Source: Cyanobium gracile_A
GTDB taxonomy: Bacteria > Cyanobacteriota > Cyanobacteriia > PCC-6307 > Cyanobiaceae
Length of the DNA: 14,230 nucleotides
Reading direction: 5' to 3'
Assembly (NCBI RefSeq): GCF_034931305.1
Contig: NZ_JAYGHY010000066.1
Span: forward strand, 1 to 14,230
Of this stretch, positions 7,867 to 14,026 are shown piece by piece; the first letter of the stretch is position 1; every line of letters starts with the position of its first letter. The notes under the pieces were generated by a model. That model was not told the origin of the DNA. It saw only the letters and a list, made by a program, of their open reading frames with translations, and did not search any database. Both the position numbers and the translations under genes were made by a program.

Positions 7867-8973
7867 TCAGGCAGGGACCGCCAGGCGCAGCCGGCCGAAC
7901 AGCCGTTCGAAGTGGCAGTTCTCCTCCACCAGACGGATCGCATAGGTGGCCTTCACCGCTTCGTGCAGGCGCACATGGCCGATGGCGCCATCGATCACCT
8001 CCACGGTGGAGAGAGTGTCGTGGTCGACCTTGAGCACCGGCACCTCCAGTTCCTCGGCCCGGCTGATCAGCTGGGGCAGGGGTTCGCCGGCCCCCGTGAG
8101 GATCAGGCACTGGGTGGAGGCCTCCAGGGCCGCCAGCTGGATGTCGGTGCGGTCAGCGCCCGTCACCACCGCCATGTTGCGGCGACGGCGGAAGAACTCC
8201 ATCGCCGAATTGACGTTCATGGCGCCGATCGAGAGGGTCTCCACCAGCAGGTCGAGGCCGTCGTGGCAGCAGAGCACCGTGGCCTCGAGGCGACGGGCCA
8301 GCTCCTCCACCGTGACGCTGCGCAGCAGGGGGCTGCGGGGCATGACCCCCAGCACCGGGATGCCCAGCCGCTCCAGGGCCGGCTGCACCGCCTCCCGCAC
8401 GTCCGGCACCATGTCCGGCAGCACGGCATTGAGCACCACCCCGGCCAGCAGATCGCCCAGCTGGCGCCTGGCTTCCAGCAGGCCATCGACGCTGCGACTG
8501 TCGTTCCAGGGATGCACCAGCAGCACCGGCGCCTGCAGGGCGTGGGCCAGCTGCACCAGGCCCAGGCCGTAGAGCTGGCCTTCGCTGAGACTGCCGGCCC
8601 CTTCGAGCAGCACCAGGCGATCGGCGTCGTCGTGGATGCGCCGCTGCAGCAGCGTCAGGCCTTCACCGGGGGTCAGATCCCCCGCCAGCAGGCGCTCGCG
8701 GGCGGCCGCCGGTTCGTGCACATGCAGCGACGGGATCAGCTGCTCCTGGGACAGGCCGAGGGTGGCGCCGATGAAGCGGACATCGGGATCCAGCAGGGGG
8801 TTCCCCGGCGCCGCATCGGGGAAGTTGTCGAGCGGGTCATCCATGCAGGTGACCAGCGGCTTGCCGAAAGCCAGGGGCACGCCCCCACGGGCGAGCTGGC
8901 GGCCGAGACCAAGCACCACCGCCGACTTGCCGCTGAAGGGTTCGCAGGAGCCAATCAGCAGGGGGATGGACAT
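7867..8973 (-). CDS. P-loop / DRTGG-domain protein, phosphotransacetylase N-terminal-like
   Basis: A 368-residue cytosolic protein that matches the non-catalytic N-terminal region of long phosphate acetyltransferases (BioD-like P-loop domain plus DRTGG domain), without the acetyltransferase domain. The P-loop is GSCEPFSGKS at residues 8-17. A BioD-like segment LVLLEGAGSLSEG follows in the middle of the first domain, then NAVLP and GVMPRSPLLRSVTVEELA. The DRTGG domain covers roughly 210-320, where its signature is diverged: V-V-T-G-A-D-R-T-D-I-Q-L-A replaces a strict DRTGG. It is first in a two-gene unit with the DprA/LOG-like gene. ATG 8973 is chosen because it places the P-loop at the family's usual distance; upstream codons are not conserved-looking. 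A regulatory or sensory ATPase is likely; the partner is unknown. Confidence 0.82.
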   Translation of the reverse strand: MSIPLLIGSCEPFSGKSAVVLGLGRQLARGGVPLAFGKPLVTCMDDPLDNFPDAAPGNPLLDPDVRFIGATLGLSQEQLIPSLHVHEPAAARERLLAGDLTPGEGLTLLQRRIHDDADRLVLLEGAGSLSEGQLYGLGLVQLAHALQAPVLLVHPWNDSRSVDGLLEARRQLGDLLAGVVLNAVLPDMVPDVREAVQPALERLGIPVLGVMPRSPLLRSVTVEELARRLEATVLCCHDGLDLLVETLSIGAMNVNSAMEFFRRRRNMAVVTGADRTDIQLAALEASTQCLILTGAGEPLPQLISRAEELEVPVLKVDHDTLSTVEVIDGAIGHVRLHEAVKATYAIRLVEENCHFERLFGRLRLAVPA

Positions 8974-9007
8974 GGGTTGACCTCGCCGGGTCCTGCAGGT
9001 GCCGGGC

Positions 9008-9013
9008 AATCTA
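9008..9013 (-). promoter_or_regulatory. Candidate -10 element for the DRTGG gene
   Basis: TAGATT on the minus strand lies 34 nt before the ATG at 8973, inside the 63 bp gap shared with the divergent dehydrogenase gene. It overlaps CTAGGCAG (9011-9018), the same 8-mer found in the SPFH/NfeD gap. Confidence 0.3.
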
Positions 9014-9036
9014 GGCAGCACGTCCACCGCAGGCCC

Positions 9037-9753
9037 ATGCCGGACCCGTCGAGCCCATCTCTCACCGTGGCCATCACCGGGGCCAGCGGTGCTCTGGGCC
9101 AGGCCCTGCTGCGCCGCTTCCACGACCGCGGTGCGCAGCTGATCGCCCTCTGCCACGGCCAGGCGCCGCTGCAGCTGGCCGGCCCGGACGGGCAGCTGAT
9201 CCCCCTGCGCCAGGTGCACTGGCAGGTTGGGGAAGAGGCGGCGCTGGAGCCCCTGCTCGAGCAGGTGGACGTGCTGGTGATCAACCACGGCATCAACGTC
9301 CATGGCGACTGCAGCGCCGAGGCGACCGGCCGTTGCCTCGAGGTGAACGCCCTGAGCGCCTGGCGGCTGCTGGAGCTGTTCGCCGGGGTTGCGCAGAGGC
9401 GCCAGGGGGCGCGGCGGGCGGAGGTGTGGGTGAACACCTCGGAAGCGGAGATCCAGCCGGCCGTCAGCCCCCTGTATGAGATCAGCAAGCGGCTGCTGGG
9501 CCAGCTGCTCAGCCTGCGGGCAACGGAGCTGGCGCCAACCCTGCGGCTGCGGCGGCTGGTGCTGGGACCCTTCCGCTCCACCCTCAACCCCGTGGGGGTG
9601 ATGGGGGCCGACTGGGTCGCCGGCGAGATCCTGCGGCAGGCCGACTGGAACTGCAGCCTGATCATCGTGACGCCGAACCCGCTCACCTTCGTCCTGATGC
9701 CGCTGGCCACCCTGAGCCGCTGGGCCTACGTGAGCCTGCTGCGGCGGCCCTGA
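9037..9753 (+). CDS. Short-chain dehydrogenase/reductase (SDR)
   Basis: A 238-residue NAD(P)-dependent oxidoreductase of the classical SDR fold. The cofactor motif TGASGALG is at 14-21, N83-H84-G85 takes the place of the NAG motif, and Ser135, Tyr147 and Lys151 (YEISK) form the catalytic triad at normal spacing. The C-terminal SLIIVTPNPLTFVLMPL and a final hydrophobic stretch suggest contact with a membrane. A similar tail occurs in cyanobacterial SDRs fused to or associated with sterol-desaturase-like proteins (from memory). The substrate cannot be assigned. ATG 9037 is chosen because it gives the standard short lead into the cofactor motif; the open frame extends far upstream only as an antisense shadow of the DRTGG gene. 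It converges on map with a 21 bp gap. Confidence 0.87.
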   Translation: MPDPSSPSLTVAITGASGALGQALLRRFHDRGAQLIALCHGQAPLQLAGPDGQLIPLRQVHWQVGEEAALEPLLEQVDVLVINHGINVHGDCSAEATGRCLEVNALSAWRLLELFAGVAQRRQGARRAEVWVNTSEAEIQPAVSPLYEISKRLLGQLLSLRATELAPTLRLRRLVLGPFRSTLNPVGVMGADWVAGEILRQADWNCSLIIVTPNPLTFVLMPLATLSRWAYVSLLRRP

Positions 9754-9774
9754 CGGCGGCAGGGTTGGCCGGGC

Positions 9775-10635
9775 CTAGAAATCGCGGTCGGTGAGGATGT
9801 CGCAGCCGTCGGAGGTGACGACAATCGTGTGCTCCCACTGGGCCGAGAGGCTGCCGTCCACCGTCACCACGGTCCAGCGGTCCTTGAGGGTGCGGCAGCC
9901 CTTGCCGCCGGCATTGAGGATCGGCTCCACCGCCAGGGTCATGCCGGCGCGCAGCTGCATGTTGGGCAGATCCCTGGTGCGGTAGTTGAACACCGAGGGC
10001 TCCTCGTGCAGGTTGCGGCCGACGCCGTGGCCCGTGTAGTCCTCGACGATGGCGTAGCCGTGGGCCTCGACGTGGTCCTGGACAGCGCCGGCCAGTTCCA
10101 GCAGGGTGCTGCCGGCCTTGACCGTGGCCAGGCCCTGCATCAGTGATTCCTGGGCCACGCGGCTGAGGCGGCGGGCCTCTTCGGGCACGCCCTCGCCGAC
10201 GCAGAGGGTGACGCAGCTGTCGCCATGGAAGCCCTCGAAATAGGCGCCGGTGTCGATCTTGACCAGGTCACCGGCCTTGATCACCCGTTTGGCGCTGGGA
10301 ATGCCGTGGACGACCTCATTGTTGATGCTGGCGCAGATGCTGGCCGGGAACCCGTGGTACCCCTTGAAGCTGGGGGTGGCCCCCATGGCGCGGATGCGGG
10401 TTTCGGCATGGCGGTCGAGGTCGCCGGTGGTCATGCCCGGGGCGGCCATGTCAATGATCTCGCGCAGCACCGTGGCCACGATGCGACTGGCCTGGCGCAT
10501 GATCGCGATCTCCCGCGCCGATTTCACCTCGACACCGCGGCGACCCTTCTGGATGCGGGGGCCGGCCTGGGTGAGAGGGGTGCCGCCGCCCTTGACGCCG
10601 TTGGTGCTGGCCAGCAGATCGGCGAACAGGTTCAT
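9775..10635 (-). CDS. map: Methionine aminopeptidase, type I
   Basis: Removes the N-terminal methionine from new proteins on the ribosome; a dinuclear metal enzyme of the cytosol. All five metal ligands are visible: Asp128 (KIDTGA), Asp139 (GDSCVTL), His203 (TGHGVGRNLHEEP), Glu237 (AVEPIL) and Glu268 (WEHT). The enzyme lacks the zinc-finger extension of eukaryotic type I. Length is 286 residues from ATG 10635 (MNLFADLL). An ATG eight codons upstream (10659) is also possible. I prefer 10635 because the likely -10 element at 10668-10673 would leave almost no leader for 10659, and because MNLFADLL looks like the family start in related organisms (from memory). It is divergent from the PepSY-associated gene. 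Confidence 0.94.
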   Translation of the reverse strand: MNLFADLLASTNGVKGGGTPLTQAGPRIQKGRRGVEVKSAREIAIMRQASRIVATVLREIIDMAAPGMTTGDLDRHAETRIRAMGATPSFKGYHGFPASICASINNEVVHGIPSAKRVIKAGDLVKIDTGAYFEGFHGDSCVTLCVGEGVPEEARRLSRVAQESLMQGLATVKAGSTLLELAGAVQDHVEAHGYAIVEDYTGHGVGRNLHEEPSVFNYRTRDLPNMQLRAGMTLAVEPILNAGGKGCRTLKDRWTVVTVDGSLSAQWEHTIVVTSDGCDILTDRDF

Positions 10636-10665
10636 GCGGTGGGAGTCGGAGCCGGACATTCAAGT

Positions 10666-10677
10666 TATCAATAGCGT
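10666..10677. promoter_or_regulatory. Back-to-back -10-like elements for map and the PepSY-associated gene
   Basis: Within the 63 bp between ATG 10635 and GTG 10699, the minus strand carries TATTGA (10668-10673), 32 nt from the preferred map start. The plus strand carries TAGCGT (10672-10677), 21 nt from the GTG at 10699. The two overlap, so the divergent genes may compete for polymerase. No -35 elements are evident. Confidence 0.33.
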
Positions 10678-10698
10678 CCCTCCAGCCGTTGGTTCCCC

Positions 10699-11061
10699 GT
10701 GTCCAACCCCACCCCGGCCGCGCCCTCACGACCTGCCACGCCGTCCTGGGGCGTCCGCCTGCGGCAGGCCCACGCCTGGCTGGCGCCGCTGGTGCTCGCC
10801 CCCCTGCTGGTCTCGGCCGTCACGGGGGTGGGGTACCGGCTGCTGCGCGACTGGGGCGGACTGAGCCGGGACCAGGCCCATCCGCTGATGGTGCTGCATG
10901 AAGGCGAATGGCTCCAGGGCTGGGTGGGCGAAGTGGGTGAGACGCTCTACGTGCTGCTCAACGGCCTGGGGCTGCTGTGGATGCTCGTCACCGGAGGCTT
11001 CATGGCCTGGGAGCGGCTGCGGCGGGGCTGGCGGCGGCCTGGGGGGAAGGGGGTCACCTGA
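10699..11061 (+). CDS. PepSY-associated two-helix membrane protein
   Basis: A 120-residue membrane protein resembling the PepSY-associated transmembrane family. Residues 1-20 are Pro/Ser-rich. The first membrane helix is about 29-48 and carries the T-G-V-G-Y-R motif (42-47), preceded by R-x-x-H-A-W-L. The short external part has W-G-G-L and L-x-x-L-H-E-G-E, and the second helix (about 83-104) contains GLGLLWMLVTG. The order of these motifs matches the truncated PepSY-TM proteins of cyanobacteria, although no full PepSY domain is present. The start is a GTG at 10699 with no strong Shine-Dalgarno. The C-terminus is very basic (R/G/K). Function is unknown; related proteins are linked to iron uptake or protease inhibition. 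It ends 42 bp before rplS. Confidence 0.72.
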   Translation: MSNPTPAAPSRPATPSWGVRLRQAHAWLAPLVLAPLLVSAVTGVGYRLLRDWGGLSRDQAHPLMVLHEGEWLQGWVGEVGETLYVLLNGLGLLWMLVTGGFMAWERLRRGWRRPGGKGVT

Positions 11062-11103
11062 GGCGGTAAGGTGTTGGTTTGGCCTGGCGCTCCGAGAACA
11101 GGG

Positions 11104-11598
11104 ATGGCAACCGAGATCGATCCGTCCACGGAAGTGGACCTACAAACCCCAGACGCGGAGCCCCAGTCGGTGGAAGCGGAAACGGCGACGGAAACCGTGA
11201 CGGCTACGGCTGCCACGACGGTGAAGGTGACCACCGGCAAGCTCAGCGCCCGGGCCCTGATCGACGAGTTCGAGGCGGGTCAGCTGAAGAGCGACCTGCC
11301 CGAGATCTACGTGGGCGACACCGTCAAGGTGGGCGTGCGGATTCGGGAAGGCAACAAGGAGCGGGTGCAGCCCTACGAGGGCGTGGTGATCGCCAAGCGC
11401 CACGGCGGCCTCAACCAGACCATCACCGTGCGCCGCATTTTCCAGGGCATCGGTGTGGAGCGGGTGTTCATGCTGCACAGCCCCCAGGTCGCTTCCGTCA
11501 AGGTGGAGCGGCGCGGTAAGGTGCGTCGGGCGAAGCTCTTTTATCTGCGTGACCGGGTGGGTAAAGCCACTCGCGTCAAACAGCGCTTCGATCGCTGA
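11104..11598 (+). CDS. rplS: 50S ribosomal protein L19
   Basis: A structural protein of the large ribosomal subunit at the 30S-50S interface. The conserved L19 core starts near residue 50 with LIDEFEAGQLKSDLPEIYVGD. It continues through VRIREGNKERVQPYEGVVIA, GGLNQTITVRRIFQGIGVER and SPQVASVKVERRGKVRRAKLFYLRD, ending in a basic tail. It has 164 residues, against about 115 in E. coli; the excess is an N-terminal Thr/Ala/Glu/Asp-rich extension of about 45 residues. ATG 11104 is chosen over an in-frame start 11 codons upstream, since that would lie just after the preceding stop and adds nothing conserved. It is followed by tRNA-Trp (65 bp) and the PSHCP gene, and is probably co-transcribed with them. 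Confidence 0.96.
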   Translation: MATEIDPSTEVDLQTPDAEPQSVEAETATETVTATAATTVKVTTGKLSARALIDEFEAGQLKSDLPEIYVGDTVKVGVRIREGNKERVQPYEGVVIAKRHGGLNQTITVRRIFQGIGVERVFMLHSPQVASVKVERRGKVRRAKLFYLRDRVGKATRVKQRFDR

Positions 11599-11663
11599 AG
11601 CCTGGTTTCTCGGGATTTCATTGCCCGCGTTTCCTTTTCACGCTGTCCAGGGACCATCGCCTT

Positions 11664-11736
11664 GCGCCGTTAGTTCAGCTGGTAGAACGCAGGTCTCCAA
11701 AACCTGATGTCGGGGGTTCAAGTCCTCCACGGCGCG
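11664..11736 (+). tRNA. tRNA-Trp (anticodon CCA)
   Basis: A 73-nt cloverleaf. The acceptor GCGCCGT (11664-11670) pairs with ACGGCGC (11729-11735), with G as discriminator. The anticodon stem CAGGT/ACCTG encloses the loop CTCCAAA, giving anticodon CCA at 11697-11699. The T-loop GTTCAAGTC is present. The 3' CCA is not encoded. The gene lies between rplS and the PSHCP gene on the same strand. Confidence 0.96.
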
Positions 11737-11772
11737 TTCGATGGTCCCATTTGTAGTCTCGTGGTTCCGGAC

Positions 11773-11961
11773 ATGGAGTTGGATCTACAACCCGGTGATG
11801 TGGTCAAGGTGCTGGAATCAGCGGCCCTTGGCTGGGTCCGGGCCCGGGTGATCCGGGTCAAATCCGGAGGTCGGGTCGTGGTGCAAAGCGACCAGGGGCG
11901 GGAATTCACCGCCCGGGGCAATCAGGTGCGCCTGATTGAACCCGCCGGCTTCCGCCCCTGA
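11773..11961 (+). CDS. PSHCP: hyper-conserved Tudor-domain, tRNA-binding protein
   Basis: A 62-residue protein matching the Prochlorococcus/Synechococcus hyper-conserved protein. Published work, as I recall it, describes a 62-residue protein nearly identical across the clade, folded as a Tudor domain with a disordered tail. It binds tRNA through a positive patch around Lys30 and co-purifies with ribosomal protein L2 and photosystem proteins. Here the length is exactly 62 and Lys30 is present (VIRVKSGGR). The small SH3/Tudor-like strand pattern is clear: PGDVVKVLE, GWVRARVIRV, GRVVVQSD and NQVRLIEP. The start is ATG 11773; the in-frame ATG at 11707 lies inside tRNA-Trp and is rejected. It begins 36 nt after tRNA-Trp and ends 69 nt before an intrinsic terminator, so it may be processed from an rplS-tRNA-PSHCP transcript. 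No strong Shine-Dalgarno. The match is from memory, without alignment. Confidence 0.85.
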   Translation: MELDLQPGDVVKVLESAALGWVRARVIRVKSGGRVVVQSDQGREFTARGNQVRLIEPAGFRP

Positions 11962-12030
11962 GGGCCCAGGGTTTTCTGGTGCTCCGGCGCCGCCCTCCAA
12001 TCCTGCTTTCCCGGCAATCAAGCACCATCT

Positions 12031-12056
12031 GCCCCGTGCCCGGCACGGGGCTTTTT
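12031..12056 (+). terminator. Intrinsic terminator after the PSHCP gene
   Basis: GCCCCGTG (12031-12038) pairs with CACGGGGC (12044-12051) across a five-base loop and is followed by TTTTT (12052-12056). It ends the rplS / tRNA-Trp / PSHCP unit and separates it from tRNA-Asp and gltX. It is the clearest terminator in the window. Confidence 0.85.
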
Positions 12057-12107
12057 GTGTGGCCATCGGCACCCTGCTCTCGCGCCAGCCAGCGTTAACG
12101 GGCTGCG

Positions 12108-12137
12108 TTGACGGGAGGACGGGTGACGATGGATACT
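12108..12137 (+). promoter_or_regulatory. Candidate promoter for tRNA-Asp and gltX
   Basis: TTGACG (12108-12113) and GATACT (12132-12137) are spaced 18 bp apart, close to the sigma-70 consensus. The site lies after the terminator and about 85 bp before tRNA-Asp. No open reading frame of interest lies in the 261 bp gap that contains it. A start site near 12144 would be expected. Confidence 0.5.
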
Positions 12138-12222
12138 TCCCTAGTCGGCGTCCGCGCCGTCGCGATCGCCCATCGGCGCCGGATCCACCCCTCGGGGCGA
12201 TTCGAGCCTCGAAAGTCGGTCT

Positions 12223-12296
12223 GGGACTGTAGTTCAATCGGTTAGAGCACCGCCCTGTCACGGCGGAAGTTGCGGGTTCGAGCCCCGTCAGTCCCG
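12223..12296 (+). tRNA. tRNA-Asp (anticodon GTC)
   Basis: A 74-nt cloverleaf. The acceptor GGGACTG (12223-12229) pairs with CAGTCCC (12289-12295), with discriminator G. The anticodon stem CCGCC/GGCGG encloses CTGTCAC, giving anticodon GTC at 12257-12259. The T-loop GTTCGAGCC is present. The 3' CCA is not encoded. It ends 24 bp before the gltX start and is likely co-transcribed with it. Confidence 0.96.
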
Positions 12297-12320
12297 TTCT
12301 CACCATCTGGAGCCGCTTCC

Positions 12321-13763
12321 GTGCCCGCAACGGTTCCTGTACGCGTTCGGCTGGCCCCCAGCCCCACCGGCACTCTGCACATCGGCACCGCCCGCACGGC
12401 GGTGTTCAACTGGCTGTTCGCCCGCCACCTGGGGGGTGCCTTCCTGCTCCGCATCGAGGACACCGACCGGGAACGCTCCAAGCCGGAATTCACCGAAAAC
12501 ATCCTCGATGGCCTGCGCTGGCTGGGCCTGAGCTGGGACGAGGAGCCGGTGGTGCAGAGCGAGCGCATCGCGGCCCACCGGCAGGCCATTGAGCAGTTGC
12601 TCGCGAGCGGCCACGCCTACCGCTGCTACGCCAGCGATGCCGAGCTGGCGGCGATGCGGGAGCGCCAGCAGGCCGAGGGCCGGGCCCCCCGCTACGACAA
12701 CCTGCACCGCGACCTCAGCGCCGAGCAGCAGCAGGCCTACATCGCTGAGGGCCGCGAGGCGGTGGTCCGCTTCCGCATCGACGACGGCGCCACGATCACC
12801 TGGAGCGATCTGGTGCGGGGCGAGATGCGCTGGGCGGGCAGCGACCTGGGCGGCGACATGGTGATCGCCCGCCGGGCGCCCGCCGATGCCATCGGCGACC
12901 CCCTCTACAACCTGGTCGTGGTGGTGGACGACGCCGCCATGGCGATCAGCCACGTGATCCGCGGCGAGGACCACATCGCCAACACCGGCAAGCAGCTGCT
13001 GCTCTACGCCGCTCTGGGGCTGACGCCGCCCCAGTTCGCCCACACTCCGTTGATCCTCAACCAGGAGGGCCGCAAGCTCTCCAAGCGCGATGGCGTCACG
13101 TCCGTGGGCGACTTCCGCGCCATGGGGTACACCGCCGAGGCCCTGGTCAACTACATGACCCTGCTGGGCTGGTCGCCGCCGGAGGGGATCGGCGAGCGCT
13201 TCAGCCTGGAGCAGGCGGCGGCAGTGTTCTCGTTTGAGCGGGTGAATCGGGCCGGGGCACGCTTCGACTGGGACAAGCTCAACTGGCTCAATGCCCAGGT
13301 GCTGCATGGGCTGGCGGCCGGCGAGCTGCGCCAGCGGCTGCAGCCCCTCTGGCAGGCCCGGGGCTGGGGCGAGGTGGCCGGCGCCGACGCCGCCTGGCAG
13401 GAGGATCTCTGCGCCCTGCTGGGGCCCTCCCTCAGCCTGCTGGCGGACGGGGTCGACCAAGCCGCGCCCTTCTTCACGGCCCCGGAGCCGGATGAGGCGG
13501 CCCTGGCCCTGCGGGCCGACGCGGGCAGCCGCGGCGCCCTGAGCGCCCTGCTGGAGCGGCTGCCTGAGGGCCCGCTCGACGCCGAGACCGCCCAGGGGCT
13601 GCTGGCGGAGGCCGCCAGCGCCGCCGGCGTCAAGAAAGGGGTGCTGATGAAGGGGCTGCGGGCCGCCCTGCTGGGCAGCCTCAAGGGGCCCGACCTGCTC
13701 ACCACCTGGCTGCTGCTGCACCGGCTGGGCAGTGACCGGGAGCGAATCGCCGCCGCCCTCTGA
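12321..13763 (+). CDS. gltX: Glutamyl-tRNA synthetase
   Basis: Charges tRNA-Glu with glutamate (and, in cyanobacteria, tRNA-Gln for later amidation). Glu-tRNA also feeds tetrapyrrole synthesis for chlorophyll and haem. It is a class I synthetase of 480 residues, normal for bacteria. RLAPSPTGTLHIGT (10-23) holds the HIGH-type motif, with Thr in the last position. RIEDTDRERS is near 50-59 and the KMSKS-type KLSKR is at 252-256. The C-terminal half is the helical anticodon-binding domain. The start is GTG 12321, with GGAG 8 nt upstream. An earlier in-frame ATG lies inside tRNA-Asp and would add a non-conserved stretch. It follows tRNA-Asp closely and converges on the 80-residue gene with a 20 bp gap. 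Confidence 0.96.
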   Translation: MPATVPVRVRLAPSPTGTLHIGTARTAVFNWLFARHLGGAFLLRIEDTDRERSKPEFTENILDGLRWLGLSWDEEPVVQSERIAAHRQAIEQLLASGHAYRCYASDAELAAMRERQQAEGRAPRYDNLHRDLSAEQQQAYIAEGREAVVRFRIDDGATITWSDLVRGEMRWAGSDLGGDMVIARRAPADAIGDPLYNLVVVVDDAAMAISHVIRGEDHIANTGKQLLLYAALGLTPPQFAHTPLILNQEGRKLSKRDGVTSVGDFRAMGYTAEALVNYMTLLGWSPPEGIGERFSLEQAAAVFSFERVNRAGARFDWDKLNWLNAQVLHGLAAGELRQRLQPLWQARGWGEVAGADAAWQEDLCALLGPSLSLLADGVDQAAPFFTAPEPDEAALALRADAGSRGALSALLERLPEGPLDAETAQGLLAEAASAAGVKKGVLMKGLRAALLGSLKGPDLLTTWLLLHRLGSDRERIAAAL

Positions 13764-13783
13764 CGAGCGGCCTGGCGGGCGCT

Positions 13784-14026
13784 TCAGTCGTCGAGGGCGC
13801 CGTAGATCGGCTCCACCCGGATCGCCTGGACGCTGCCGGCCCGCAGCACGAGGAATTCGCTGGTCAGGTCGCTGATCGGCACGTTGACGAAGGCATCGAG
13901 GGCCGCCGCGTTCAGAACACCGCCGTACCAGCTCTGGAAGTCTTCGAGAGTGTTGAAGTGCACCTCCTGGTGGTGACCGCCGATCAGGAACAGGTGAATG
14001 GCGTAGCGGCGGGGGGTGCGGGCCAT
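13784..14026 (-). CDS. Conserved hypothetical protein, 80 residues
   Basis: A small protein that I recognise only as the kind of conserved hypothetical common in cyanobacteria. It is compact and balanced in composition, with a basic start (MARTPRRYAIHLFLIGG), an H-H-Q-E-V-H-F segment at 18-24, L-E-D-F-Q-S-W-Y at 27-34 and an acidic end (YGALDD). The strand/helix alternation suggests a small alpha/beta fold. There is no signal peptide or membrane helix. ATG 14026 lies 43 nt inside the end of the upstream DUF1643-like gene, so the two are probably one transcription unit and perhaps translationally coupled. Function unknown. Confidence 0.75.
   Translation of the reverse strand: MARTPRRYAIHLFLIGGHHQEVHFNTLEDFQSWYGGVLNAAALDAFVNVPISDLTSEFLVLRAGSVQAIRVEPIYGALDD

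Noticed and set aside
8977..9012. A TTGACC / CAATCT promoter for the dehydrogenase
   Set aside because: The spacing is 24 bp, too long for a normal sigma-70 promoter.
7912..9036. A long plus-strand extension upstream of the short-chain dehydrogenase
   Set aside because: It is antisense to the DRTGG gene and has no motif; the dehydrogenase cofactor motif lies at its usual distance from ATG 9037.
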